Shown here: piece by piece, positions 54,160-63,009 of the stretch
Layout: each line of letters begins with the position of its first letter
How positions within the stretch are numbered: the first letter of the stretch is position 1
From: Sinanaerobacter chloroacetimidivorans
GTDB taxonomy: Bacteria; Bacillota; Clostridia; Peptostreptococcales; Anaerovoracaceae
Direction of reading: 5' to 3'
Assembly (NCBI RefSeq): GCF_018128545.1
Contig: NZ_JAGSND010000003.1
Span: forward strand, 124,001 to 188,000
DNA length: 64,000 bases
Notes under the pieces: model-generated
What the model was told of the DNA's origin: nothing
Database searches by the model: none
The model's input: the letters and a program-made list of their open reading frames with translations, nothing else
Made by a program: the position numbers and the translations under genes

Positions 54160-55124
54160 AAGTATTAAAAGAGCAGGGTGTTTATCCCGTTGAATTACGA
54201 AAAGCCTATTGCCAGTCGCTTATGAAGGCGGCTGCCGGCAATGAAAAAATTGCTGCCATTAACTGCGACCTGTGCAGTTCCATGGGTATCACAGATTTTG
54301 CAAAGGCTTACCCTGAACGCTCCTTGAACGTAGGCATTATGGAGTCCAATGGCGTAGGTGTTGCAGCAGGGCTTTCCGCAGCAGGAATGATCCCCTTTTT
54401 TCACTCGTTTGCCATTTTCTCCACACGCAGAGTCTATGATCAAATCTTTATGTCCTGCTCCTATGCTGGACTGAATGTCAAGATTCTGGGAGGGGATCCC
54501 GGGGTAACGGCCACCTATAACGGGGGAACCCACATGGCCTTTGAAGATGTGGGCGTTATGCGCTGCATTCCGGGTGTCAATATCCTGGAAGCATCCGATG
54601 CTGTGATGTTGAAGAACTTAATTCCCCAGATGATTGCACATTACGGTGTGGATTATCTCAGAATCAACAGAAAAGGCAACGTTCAAATCTATGAAGAAGG
54701 CTCCGAATTTACAATAGGAAAAGCTGTGATCCTACGCGAGGGTACGGACGTTTCCCTGATTGCCAGCGGCATTATGGTTCCGGAAGCTTTGAAGGCAGCA
54801 GACCAGCTGGAAAAAGAGGGCATCAGGGCCAAAGTAATAGACATGTTTACCATCAAACCCATAGACAGAGATTGCATTTTGGAATGTGCCGAAAAGACCG
54901 GAGCCATTGTGACGGCGGAAAACCATAATATCTTTAACGGACTTGGCTCTGCGGTGGCGGAAGTCCTGGCTGAGAACCGGCCTTGCCCTATGGAGCGGGT
55001 TGGGGTTCAGGATCAGTTCGGGGAAGTCGGTCAGCAAGATTATCTGATGGAACGTTTCGGACTTACTGCTGAAGTGATCTGTGAAAAAGCAAAAAAAGTA
55101 CTGAACCGGAAAAAAGGACTCTAG
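54153..55124 (+). CDS. Transketolase, C-terminal subunit
   Basis: 323 residues; GGAGGTG before ATG 54153, overlapping the first half by 7 bp (translational coupling). Pyrimidine-binding domain with NVGIMESNGVGVAAGLSAAG (catalytic Glu), FSTRRVYDQIF, and C-terminal domain VIDMFTIKPIDRDCI. Completes the split transketolase. A strong terminator at 55182 ends the operon. Confidence 0.94.
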   Translation: MVKVLKEQGVYPVELRKAYCQSLMKAAAGNEKIAAINCDLCSSMGITDFAKAYPERSLNVGIMESNGVGVAAGLSAAGMIPFFHSFAIFSTRRVYDQIFMSCSYAGLNVKILGGDPGVTATYNGGTHMAFEDVGVMRCIPGVNILEASDAVMLKNLIPQMIAHYGVDYLRINRKGNVQIYEEGSEFTIGKAVILREGTDVSLIASGIMVPEALKAADQLEKEGIRAKVIDMFTIKPIDRDCILECAEKTGAIVTAENHNIFNGLGSAVAEVLAENRPCPMERVGVQDQFGEVGQQDYLMERFGLTAEVICEKAKKVLNRKKGL

Positions 55125-55181
55125 CATTTATTCCTCCTCATGACCGGTTCCGATGTTTACATAAATCAATACTTTTTTCAG

Positions 55182-55216
55182 AAATAGCGTTCTGAGGATT
55201 CTCAAACGCTATTTTT
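55182..55216 (+). terminator. Terminator of SDR/transketolase operon
   Basis: AAATAGCGTT-C-TGAG-GATT-CTCA-AACGCTATTT: a 14-bp near-continuous stem ending in TTTTT. Confidence 0.9.
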
Positions 55217-55258
55217 GATTTCGGTAAGATCCCTATATGATTTCTCGGACATTGATTA

Positions 55259-55274
55259 TGGTACGGTTATTGCA
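55259..55274 (+). promoter_or_regulatory. Possible sigma-54 promoter of the activator gene
   Basis: TGGTAC-GGTTA-TTGCA; deviates from consensus by T for C at one position and lies 167 bp before the start. Suggests autoregulation but is weaker than the others. Confidence 0.5.
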
Positions 55275-55440
55275 TATAACAGCAGGAAGAGAAGTATAGA
55301 AAAATTCCAGAAAGTATATGCTATTTTTCTGCTTTTAAAATGTGTTATAATATCATTCAATCACCAGGCTGACTCTTTAAGTTTCTGCAGTCAGATTTTG
55401 TTAATCATCTCTTTTTCAATGGCGAAAGTGAGGTAATGTC

Positions 55441-57285
55441 ATGAGCGGTAATGGTATGTGTAAAGATAGTAAAATCAAAGTTGATAGTATGAAAGTCTTA
55501 CATCAGGATTCAAAACATAACTTTGGGCCCAACGTACCCCAGGATGCCCTCGAAAGGCTGTTATATCAGAATGCATTTCTTACTGCAATCCTGGATTCCC
55601 TGGATGTTGGCGTATGTTTTGTAAATAAGGAAAAGGAAATCATATATGTCAATAAAGAACAGCTGAATATACATAATTTAACCATGGAATCGGTTCTCGG
55701 AAAACAGGTAGGCGAAATTTTCCCTGGCACAGGTCATATTGACGTATTGGAAACCGGGATTTCAAGTACAAAGGATGAAATTCAGTTCAATACTACAGGT
55801 GCCACGGTCAGGCCTAAATATACTCCTATCGTAGACGGAGATAATAATCTTATCGGCTCGTTGGCCTTTGTAAAGGCCATTGAAGATTACCGGGAATTTT
55901 CCATTGAAGTAAAAAGTATTAAAAGTATTTATGAACGGTTTTCGCTGATTTTTAATAATCTCCAGGAAGCCATTGTCGCCGTGGATACCATGGGAAAGGT
56001 AGTTTACGCTAATTCCGCCTATCTTCAGATCTGCGGTGAGGATATGGAAAATGTCTTGAAAAATAAGCTGAAATTTGAGGGCTTGGGAACCATCGCGATG
56101 AATACGCTGCGTAATGCGAAGTCCATTAACGACAATCTGCTGTCTTCCAAAGATATGCAGCTTGAAGTGATTTCCTTTCCTATTATCGTAGATGAAGAAG
56201 TGGTAGGCTGCATTTGTATCATCAGAGATATTACCGTTGTTCAGACCTTAACGGAGCGGTTGGAGCGTACCACACATATGGCTGAATATTTCAAGAAACA
56301 AATATACCGCCAGAAGGCATTGCCTACTGCTTTTGAAACCATTATCGGCAATAGCGCCTGTTTAAAGGAACAATTGACCATAGCCGCCAAAGCGGCCGTT
56401 ACCAGCTGCAGGGTCATGATACGGGGAAGCAACGGGGCAGGAAAAGAACTGATTGCCAGAGCAATCCATGCTTCCAGTACCAGATCCACAGGTCCCTTTA
56501 TTGCAGTCAATTGTGCAGCACTCCCGGATGCGTTATTGGAAAGCGAACTTTTCGGATATGACGAGGGAGCCTTTACGGGAGCCAAAAAAGGGGGCAAGCC
56601 TGGGAAATTTGAACTGGCAAACGGCGGCACCCTATTTCTGGACGAAATTGGGGATATGTCCGTCTATATGCAGGCCAAGCTTTTGCGAATTCTGCAGAAT
56701 ATGGAGAATGAGCGAATCGGCGGGACCAAAGTGCAAAAACTTGACGTACGGGTTATCTCGGCCACCAATCGTGATCTGGAGCAAATGATCGTGGATGGAC
56801 AATTCCGGGAAGATTTATATTACAGAATGAATGTGGTAATGGTTACCGTGCCGGATTTAAAGGAAAGAAAAGGCGATATTCCAATGTTGTCGGATTATTT
56901 TCTGAAAAAATATTCCAAATCTGAAGAGGATCCCATCACAATCTCAAAAGAAGCGCTTGAGCTTCTGGAGCTCTATGATTGGCCTGGAAATGTAAGGGAG
57001 CTGGAAAATGTGATAGAGCGTTCCGTTGTCTTTGCTGAGAACGGTGTGATTCAGCCTTTCCATCTGCCTTCCAATTTATGGCTGAACGATTTTGAGGAGG
57101 AAAAACAGTCGGTGGTCATCATAGGAAATACAAAGCCGCTGGAGGAGCTTGTTATGGAATGCGAAAAGCAGGCAATCAAAAGGGCGATTCTGGAAGCCGG
57201 CAACAATAAGTCCAAAGCAATGGAAGCATTGCAATTGAGCCGGAGAGCTTTTTATTATAAATTAAATAAATACAATATCTCATAA
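55441..57285 (+). CDS. Sigma-54-dependent transcriptional activator (PAS-PAS-AAA+-Fis)
   Basis: 614 residues; GTGAGGT before ATG 55441. Two PAS sensor domains (about 38-140 and 160-275). AAA+ domain (about 300-530) has GSNGAGKE as an unusual Walker A (commonly GESGTGKE), ESELFGYDEGAFTGA with the intact GAFTGA sigma-54 contact loop, and GGTLFLDEIGD as Walker B. The C-terminal Fis-type helix-turn-helix is KSKAMEALQLSRRAFYYKL. It activates sigma-54 RNA polymerase in response to a small molecule or redox signal. It lies among three strong sigma-54 promoters, so it is their likely activator. Confidence 0.95.
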   Translation: MSGNGMCKDSKIKVDSMKVLHQDSKHNFGPNVPQDALERLLYQNAFLTAILDSLDVGVCFVNKEKEIIYVNKEQLNIHNLTMESVLGKQVGEIFPGTGHIDVLETGISSTKDEIQFNTTGATVRPKYTPIVDGDNNLIGSLAFVKAIEDYREFSIEVKSIKSIYERFSLIFNNLQEAIVAVDTMGKVVYANSAYLQICGEDMENVLKNKLKFEGLGTIAMNTLRNAKSINDNLLSSKDMQLEVISFPIIVDEEVVGCICIIRDITVVQTLTERLERTTHMAEYFKKQIYRQKALPTAFETIIGNSACLKEQLTIAAKAAVTSCRVMIRGSNGAGKELIARAIHASSTRSTGPFIAVNCAALPDALLESELFGYDEGAFTGAKKGGKPGKFELANGGTLFLDEIGDMSVYMQAKLLRILQNMENERIGGTKVQKLDVRVISATNRDLEQMIVDGQFREDLYYRMNVVMVTVPDLKERKGDIPMLSDYFLKKYSKSEEDPITISKEALELLELYDWPGNVRELENVIERSVVFAENGVIQPFHLPSNLWLNDFEEEKQSVVIIGNTKPLEELVMECEKQAIKRAILEAGNNKSKAMEALQLSRRAFYYKLNKYNIS

Positions 57286-57304
57286 TGAAACTCATAAAAA
57301 TATG

Positions 57305-57336
57305 AAACATTCCAAATTTTTTTGGAATGTTTTTTA
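57305..57336 (+). terminator. Terminator of activator gene (or activator site)
   Basis: Perfect 12-bp inverted repeat AAACATTCCAAA-TTTT-TTTGGAATGTTT plus T run, 20 bp after the stop. It ends just before the next -24 element, so a role as a binding site is also possible. Confidence 0.7.
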
Positions 57337-57338
57337 TA

Positions 57339-57354
57339 TGGCACTATCCTTGCT
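57339..57354 (+). promoter_or_regulatory. Sigma-54 promoter of cyclase-family gene 1
   Basis: TGGCAC-TATCC-TTGCT, a perfect -24/-12 match, 50 bp before the start codon. Confidence 0.92.
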
Positions 57355-57404
57355 TAATGATTGTTATATAGGATATCTTACAGTCAAGTAAAGGAGTGAA
57401 ACAA

Positions 57405-58376
57405 ATGAGTAAAGTAGATAAGCAGAAAATGGAACTTTACGCGGAAAAAGTGAAGAATTGGAATAAGTGGGGGGAAAACGACGAGCTTGGTACGTTAAAT
57501 TATATTGATGCCCAGGATATCGTTTATGCAGCCCAACTGGTAAAAACGGGGAAGGTTTTCCCTATGGCTATCCCTCTGGATGTAAACGGTCCTCAATGGG
57601 GAGAACGAGGACGAACCAACCCGCATAGAACCATGGTTTATACCGGAACCGATGCCCTTCTTGGAAGGCAGGATTTCATTAATATGCGTTATGCGGATGA
57701 TGTGGTAACGATGCCGCTGCAATGCGCGACTCACTGGGATGCTTTAGGGCATGTGTTTTATGAGTATTATGAGGGCGATGAGAGAAAGGTCATCATGTGG
57801 AACGGCTATTCTGCAGCAAATGTTGACAGTTATGGCTGTCATAAGTGCGGGATTCAGAATACCAGGGATAAGCTGATCGGAAGAGGGATTCTTCTGGACA
57901 TGGCCAGATTCCATGGAGTCGAATCCATGGATCCGGGCCAGGGAATCACTTCGGAAGATCTGACTGCCTGCGCCGAAAAATTTGGGATACAGGTTAAACA
58001 AGGAGACTTTGTGCTGGTAAGAACCGGCTTCTTAGGAAAGCATATGAAAGAGGGAGTATGGGGCAAATATGCCGGCGGAGATGCTCCGGGCCTTGAGTTT
58101 GAAACCTTGGAATGGCTCCATAAGAACGAAGTTGCAGCAGTGGCCACAGATACCTGGGGCGTTGAGGTCAGACCTAACAGAAGCGATGAATTCCTGCAGC
58201 CATGGCACTGGCTGGCAATCCCTATGCTTGGAATTACAATGGGAGAAAACTTCTTCCTGGATGGAATCGCGGAAGAATGTGCAAAAGACGGTTCCTACGA
58301 GTTTCTATTTGTGGCTCCTTCTCTTCCGTTTACCAACGGAGCAGGTTCTCCGACAAACCCTCTTGCCGTTAAATAG
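57405..58376 (+). CDS. Cyclase-family (kynurenine formamidase-like) metal hydrolase, long form
   Basis: 323 residues from ATG 57405, with AAAGGAG upstream; GTG at 57396 overlaps the ribosome site and is rejected. The family metal motif appears as CATHWDALGH (consensus H-x-G-T-H-x-D), followed by GRGILLDMARFHG and GDFVLVRTGFLG. Members of this family hydrolyse amides, formamides or lactams (kynurenine formamidase, isatin hydrolase) with Mn or Zn. The N-terminus NKWGENDELGTLNYI is typical of long forms. Under its own sigma-54 promoter; paired with a shorter paralogue. Substrate unknown. Confidence 0.88.
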   Translation: MSKVDKQKMELYAEKVKNWNKWGENDELGTLNYIDAQDIVYAAQLVKTGKVFPMAIPLDVNGPQWGERGRTNPHRTMVYTGTDALLGRQDFINMRYADDVVTMPLQCATHWDALGHVFYEYYEGDERKVIMWNGYSAANVDSYGCHKCGIQNTRDKLIGRGILLDMARFHGVESMDPGQGITSEDLTACAEKFGIQVKQGDFVLVRTGFLGKHMKEGVWGKYAGGDAPGLEFETLEWLHKNEVAAVATDTWGVEVRPNRSDEFLQPWHWLAIPMLGITMGENFFLDGIAEECAKDGSYEFLFVAPSLPFTNGAGSPTNPLAVK

Positions 58377-58575
58377 AAAAAGAATTTACATAAAGTAAAC
58401 ATGATTTTATTCAAAATACCATGCCGATGTTTTAAATACGTGAAATTACCTGCAACGTCAGAGATGTTACATAATAAACGAGGCGTATAACAAAAAGTAA
58501 ACAACAATACTGCCGTGGAATCCTCTTGGACGCCTTGGGCTCCCCGGAAGCAGGTGAACATGGAAACTTAAATTA

Positions 58576-58591
58576 TGGCACGATAATTGCG
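58576..58591 (+). promoter_or_regulatory. Sigma-54 promoter of cyclase 2/TRAP operon
   Basis: TGGCAC-GATAA-TTGCG, a perfect -24/-12 core, 50 bp before the start codon. Upstream (58385-58502) are three related motifs: TTTAC-ATAAA-GTAAA, GTTACATAATAAAC and AAAGTAAAC, candidate activator sites. Confidence 0.9.
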
Positions 58592-58641
58592 ATAATCAAC
58601 AGTATCAGTAATACCAACTTAAGAAGAAAAGGAGATAAGAG

Positions 58642-59334
58642 ATGACTAAAATTTATGATTTAACACAGCAGATTTATAATGGTATGCCGGTATGGCCAGG
58701 CCATGTAAGAACCGTGATCTGGGATCATGATACTCATGAAGGTACGGTAAAAGTCCCCGGTGGGTATTCCTGGGCATCAAAGGGAATTATGCTCTGCGAC
58801 CACGGCCCTACGCATGTCGATGCCATCAGCCACATGGATGCGGATCCTACGGCACCAACAATTGATCTGATTCCGCTGGAGAAATTCTATACAAGCGGTG
58901 TCTGCATCGATGCATCTGAAGCAGATCCCGACGGTTATATCACAAAGGAAATCCTGGAAAAATCCTGTGAAAAGGCTGGAATTGAGATCAAAGAGGGCGA
59001 CACGGTATTGCTTTATACAGGCCATTACGTGAATCAATACGGAACTCCTGAATATTTGAGCAGATATGCCGGACTCGACGGCGAAGCAACCCAATGGCTG
59101 GTTGATAAAGGAATTGTGAATATGGGTATTGATGCGCCGAGTACGGACAATCCAAAGGATAAGACGTTCCCATCCCATCTCGTTTCCAGAGCTCATTGGC
59201 TGATCCATATGGAAAATCTTGCAGATTTAAGGCCGGTTGTCGGGAAACGATTCCAGTTCATTGGGTTCCCTCTCAATATCAGGGGCGCCCATGGGTCGCC
59301 GATCAGAGCGGTTGCAGTGGTCGATGAAGACTAA
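58642..59334 (+). CDS. Cyclase-family (kynurenine formamidase-like) metal hydrolase, short form
   Basis: 230 residues; AAAGGAG before ATG 58642. Begins IYDLTQQIYNGMPVWPGH, the usual family opening. The metal motif reads HGPTHVDAISHMD, and GDTVLLYTGHYVNQYG and GIDAPSTDNP follow. It resembles KynB and isatin hydrolase: hydrolysis of an N-formyl or cyclic amide bond. First gene of a probable operon with TRAP transporter genes, implying that the transported compound or its product is the substrate. Confidence 0.9.
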   Translation: MTKIYDLTQQIYNGMPVWPGHVRTVIWDHDTHEGTVKVPGGYSWASKGIMLCDHGPTHVDAISHMDADPTAPTIDLIPLEKFYTSGVCIDASEADPDGYITKEILEKSCEKAGIEIKEGDTVLLYTGHYVNQYGTPEYLSRYAGLDGEATQWLVDKGIVNMGIDAPSTDNPKDKTFPSHLVSRAHWLIHMENLADLRPVVGKRFQFIGFPLNIRGAHGSPIRAVAVVDED

Positions 59335-59392
59335 ATGATGAATCGTAATAAAAAAGGCCAACTGTCTTTATGTGAAAAGAGGAGGGGAAATC

Positions 59393-59926
59393 TTGATAAG
59401 AAAGTTTGATCGCTTTATGAATATCTTAGCCTCAGTCTCAAGCTATATCGGAGCTGTGGGAATTCTTATCATCATGATCGTTATTTGCTTCGATGTCACA
59501 GGCAGAATCTTCTTCAATCATCCGAATATCGGAACTCCTGAAATCGTACAGAATTCCCTGGCTGCCATTGCATTTCTGATGCTGCCTTGGGCCACCTATC
59601 TTGGCCAGCATGTCAGATCGACGATGATTAAAAACCGATTGCCTGTTAAACTGGCCTACAGTGCCGAAATAGCGGCTTATTTTGTAGGTGCCTGCCTGTT
59701 TCTGGGGGTAATCCTTTCAGCATGGGAGCCAATGACTTTTGCAACCAAAATAAAAGATTTTCAGGGTGAAGGACTGAGAGTTCCCATTTACCCAGTCTGG
59801 TGGGTAATTATCTATGGATCGGTTTTAAGCTGCTATCAGTGTATCAGTAAAATCGTTAAAGCAGCAGCAGCTATAAAAAATCCAACCTTTACAACAGAGG
59901 ATGACGGAGGAGGTATTCAGGTATGA
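59393..59926 (+). CDS. dctQ: TRAP transporter small permease (DctQ)
   Basis: 177 residues from TTG 59393, with GAGGAGGGG at ideal spacing; a GTG at 59372 lies before that site. Four membrane helices; FNHPNIGTPEIVQNSLAAIAFLMLPWATYLGQHVR is typical of DctQ. Forms the membrane unit with DctM; overlaps it by 4 bp. Confidence 0.9.
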   Translation: MIRKFDRFMNILASVSSYIGAVGILIIMIVICFDVTGRIFFNHPNIGTPEIVQNSLAAIAFLMLPWATYLGQHVRSTMIKNRLPVKLAYSAEIAAYFVGACLFLGVILSAWEPMTFATKIKDFQGEGLRVPIYPVWWVIIYGSVLSCYQCISKIVKAAAAIKNPTFTTEDDGGGIQV

Positions 59927-61260
59927 GCATGATCACTGTAGCGGTTATATCCGTGATTTGTCTGTTTACCCTCATTCTTTTCGGTGTACATATCGGCTTT
60001 TCTTTGTCATTGATGAGCTTCATAGGAATATGGCTCATGACGGAAAAAATACAAATTGCTCTATCGATTTTGGCCACCACATCCTTTGAAGCCATCCGGG
60101 ATTATACCTTCGCCGTCATACCGCTATTCGTATTGATGGGGTGCTTTATGAGCCAATCCGGTGTTGCCAAGGATCTGTTTGATGCAATGAATTATTTTAT
60201 AAAAAAATTACCCGGAGGACTGGGAATTGCTACCGTCGTTTCCAATGCGGTATTTGCAGCGGTAACGGGAGTCAGCGTCGCTTCGGCTGCGGTTTTCGCC
60301 AGAATATGTCTTCCTGAAATGTCAAGGCATCGATACAAACCAGGTTTTGCACTGGGTGCTGTGGGAGGAAGTTCTGTTTTGGGAATGCTGATCCCTCCCA
60401 GCCTGCTTATGATCGTTTACGGAATGCTGAGCGAGACTTCCATCGGAAAGCTTTTTCTGGCTGGCATCGTTCCGGGACTGATTCTGGCAGGAATCTACTG
60501 TGTCGGCATTATCGGTATGAGTATCGCAAAGCCCGAACTAACTGGGCGGGCAAAAAATGCCGGAGGAAAGGTTATTTCCGCATCCGTAGAGGAAGAGGCA
60601 ACTCAAAACTTCCTGATGGTATCGTTAAGAGCGCTTCCGATCTTTATCATTGTGATATTGGTACTGGGAGGAATCTGGGGTGGCTTTTTCACTCCGACAG
60701 AGGCAAGTGCGGTGGGTGCCTTTGCCACTTTGATTTTGAGCGTGGCACGGGGAATGCGGCCGAAAGGCTTGAAAAAAGTATTGCTGGAGACTGCAGGGAC
60801 TACATCTTCCATATTATTTTTGCTGATTTCCGCACAGATGTATTCACGCATGCTGACCATGAGCGGTGCCACAGTGGCACTGGCCAATATGGTTCAAAAC
60901 TCCAGTCTGGGAGCTGGGATCGTTTTGTTTATGATTTGCTTTGTATTGATTTTACTTGGCTGTGTATTGGATTCCACTTCCATTCTACTGATTACCGTTC
61001 CGCTGATTCTTCCCATTGCGGCTGCCTTTGGATGGAATCTGATCTGGCTTGGTATCGTTATGATTATCGTTATTGAAATGGGACTTTTGACACCTCCCTT
61101 CGGAATGGTGGTATTTGCAATGAAGGCAACCATAGGGGAAGGCGTTGAGGTCGAAGATATCTTTAAGGGAGTCATTCCTTTCCTATTGATGATGGCGATG
61201 GCAGTAGTGATTATTATTGCATTTCCATCATTGACTACCTGGCTTCCGAGTCTGCAATAG
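59923..61260 (+). CDS. dctM: TRAP transporter large permease (DctM)
   Basis: 445 residues, about 12 helices, ATGA overlap with dctQ and GGAGGT before it. Characteristic blocks: YTFAVIPLFVLMGCFMSQSG, ATGVSVASAAVFARI-type re-entrant loops, GSSVLGMLIPPSLLMIVYG, FTPTEASAVGAF and LGCVLDSTSILLITVPLILPI. Sodium-coupled import channel for an organic acid captured by DctP. Confidence 0.95.
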   Translation: MSMITVAVISVICLFTLILFGVHIGFSLSLMSFIGIWLMTEKIQIALSILATTSFEAIRDYTFAVIPLFVLMGCFMSQSGVAKDLFDAMNYFIKKLPGGLGIATVVSNAVFAAVTGVSVASAAVFARICLPEMSRHRYKPGFALGAVGGSSVLGMLIPPSLLMIVYGMLSETSIGKLFLAGIVPGLILAGIYCVGIIGMSIAKPELTGRAKNAGGKVISASVEEEATQNFLMVSLRALPIFIIVILVLGGIWGGFFTPTEASAVGAFATLILSVARGMRPKGLKKVLLETAGTTSSILFLLISAQMYSRMLTMSGATVALANMVQNSSLGAGIVLFMICFVLILLGCVLDSTSILLITVPLILPIAAAFGWNLIWLGIVMIIVIEMGLLTPPFGMVVFAMKATIGEGVEVEDIFKGVIPFLLMMAMAVVIIIAFPSLTTWLPSLQ

Positions 61261-61367
61261 AAAGGATACACTGGCTGTGTAAATATACGGATCTTCGATA
61301 TTTATGCATTTGATCGAGGGAAAGAAAATAATAATAAAATTCTAAATGATTATGAAGGAGAAGAATT

Positions 61368-62477
61368 ATGAAAAAAAAGGTATTTCAGTATATCAATTTA
61401 CTCTTAATCATTTGTCTGATCATCATGACAGCCGTTGGCTGCGGCGGAAAAGACGCGCAATCTTCTGGCGGTGAACGAGAAACCATCACCCTTAAAATCG
61501 GCGGCGGACATATGGTAAACGGTATGGCCTATACGCAGGTTGCCCAGGAATTCTTCCAGGCTGAAATCAGCAAAAGATGTGCCGAAGAAACCAATTATGA
61601 TGTTGAATGGATCGAAGCATATGGCGGAACCATTGCCAAGCTCCCGGAAGGTTTGACAGCTTGCCAGAATGGATTGCTGGATGTGCTTGTAAATTCCTAC
61701 GCCTTTGAAAATGCCAAGCTTTTCTTGATGAATATGAACTATTATGTACCATTTTCATCAACAGATCCGACCATTGTAACAAAGGCTTCCAGAATGGTAA
61801 TGGACGAATATGCCGATGTTTATGAAGACCTGTGGGCCACCTATAATCAAAAGTTTTTGGCACTTGGCCCAACCGGAGCTTATGAATTGATCACAAATTT
61901 CCCTGTCAATAGTCTGGCTGACTTAAAAGGACATAAAATTGCAGCAGCAGGCGCTAATCTTCCTTGGCTTGAAGGAACAGGAGCAATTCCCGTTCAATCT
62001 AATCTTAACGAAGCCTATACTTCCATCCAAACAGGCGTGTACGATGGATGGATTATGTGGCCGGATGCATCCTACCGATATAAGCTGCATGAGGTAGCCC
62101 CGTATTTTACGGCGATAGGATTTGGTGCCGATGCGATCCAGGGAATATCCATCAACTTGGATGTCTGGAATTCTCTGCCGGAAGAGGTACAGGCAATTAT
62201 GGAAGAGGTAGCTGCCGAGTATGAAGTAAAGTCGGCGGAAGCTGCCAAGGAACTGGATGTTACATCTCTGGAAGCCATGCAGAAAGAAGGCCTCACGATT
62301 TGTGAGATGCCAAAAGAAGACATTGAAAAATGGGCCGCCGGTCTGCCGAATATTCCTCAGGTGAGAGCTTCCGAAGCAGAAGGAATGGGCTTCCCCGGAA
62401 TCGAAATCTGGAATGCTTATATCGATGCGCAAAAGCAACTGGGCCACACTTTTGCACGTGACTGGATCGTACAGTAA
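61368..62477 (+). CDS. dctP: TRAP transporter solute-binding lipoprotein (DctP/TAXI-like)
   Basis: 369 residues; AAGGAG before ATG 61368. Lipoprotein signal with lipobox TAVGC, Cys25. Mature part follows the DctP plan: IGGGHMVNGMAYTQVAQEFF, a cleft region GLTACQNGLLDVLVNSYAFENAKLF, LGPTGAYELITNFPVNSLADLKGHKI and GVYDGWIMWPDASYRYKLHEVAPYF. Binds the substrate outside the membrane. The residue pairing a carboxylate (usually Arg) is not evident at the position I would expect, so the ligand class is open. Confidence 0.9.
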   Translation: MKKKVFQYINLLLIICLIIMTAVGCGGKDAQSSGGERETITLKIGGGHMVNGMAYTQVAQEFFQAEISKRCAEETNYDVEWIEAYGGTIAKLPEGLTACQNGLLDVLVNSYAFENAKLFLMNMNYYVPFSSTDPTIVTKASRMVMDEYADVYEDLWATYNQKFLALGPTGAYELITNFPVNSLADLKGHKIAAAGANLPWLEGTGAIPVQSNLNEAYTSIQTGVYDGWIMWPDASYRYKLHEVAPYFTAIGFGADAIQGISINLDVWNSLPEEVQAIMEEVAAEYEVKSAEAAKELDVTSLEAMQKEGLTICEMPKEDIEKWAAGLPNIPQVRASEAEGMGFPGIEIWNAYIDAQKQLGHTFARDWIVQ

Positions 62478-62581
62478 TATGCGGAGTTCCCTTTTGTAAA
62501 TAAAACAATTAAAATAAAGAGACAGTATAGATAACCCCTTTGATTAAATGCGGCTAAATTTATGCGGCATATGGAAAGAGC

Positions 62582-62617
62582 CTCCGCCCTGTGAGTCATG
62601 AACCAAACAGGGCGGAG
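62582..62617 (+). other. Stable hairpin without T run
   Basis: Perfect 11-bp GC-rich stem CTCCGCCCTGT / ACAGGGCGGAG, 14-nt loop, between dctP and the beta-grasp gene. It may attenuate or protect the upstream message; without a U run it is a weak terminator. Confidence 0.6.
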
Positions 62618-62684
62618 ATAAGCCGAAATTTTAATGACTGGTGTTGATGGAAAAACAAACTCTCGTAAAAAGGAGGTGAATGGA

Positions 62685-62957
62685 TTGGCAATATTATTGT
62701 ATCAGCTTGGAATTTTTAATGAAATGCCCAGCAAAGTTTTTATGGATGCGGATTATATCTCTTTACGAAATGGTCTGGAATTGCTCCAGCAGCAGTATCA
62801 TTTTCCTTTGGAAGAGATCATTACGGAAGAGGGAAAGCTGCACCACCAACTGGTGATATTGATTAATGGGGTTAGCATTGACAAGGCACAGGGGCTGGAA
62901 ACCTTCATCCGCGACGGTGATAAAGTCCTTCTTACCGGACTTGTTTCAGGCGGTTAA
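62685..62957 (+). CDS. MoaD/ThiS-like beta-grasp protein ending in Gly-Gly
   Basis: 90 residues from TTG 62685, 8 bp after AAGGAGG; the longer frame from 62634 starts inside the spacer. The C-terminus GDKVLLTGLVSGG has the Gly-Gly tail of ubiquitin-like sulfur carriers and the preceding LETFIRDGDKV strand-turn of MoaD/ThiS. It could be a sulfur carrier for molybdopterin/tungstopterin or another thio-cofactor, or a protein partner of an oxidoreductase lying beyond the window. No E1-like activating enzyme is present here. Confidence 0.75.
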   Translation: MAILLYQLGIFNEMPSKVFMDADYISLRNGLELLQQQYHFPLEEIITEEGKLHHQLVILINGVSIDKAQGLETFIRDGDKVLLTGLVSGG

Positions 62958-63009
62958 GCGATGGCAAAAGTCGAACTGGTTTTAAATTGATTCGGAAAGG
63001 AAACTTGAA

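Noticed and set aside
53293-55124. Reading the split transketolase as 1-deoxyxylulose-5-phosphate synthase or a pyruvate dehydrogenase E1 pair
   Set aside because: LSKGHSGPALYAAL and FSTRRVYDQIF are split-transketolase signatures; no E2/E3 genes are nearby.
62500-62640. Molybdenum-cofactor riboswitch before the MoaD-like gene
   Set aside because: There is one strong hairpin, but the multi-stem consensus of the Moco element is not recognisable.
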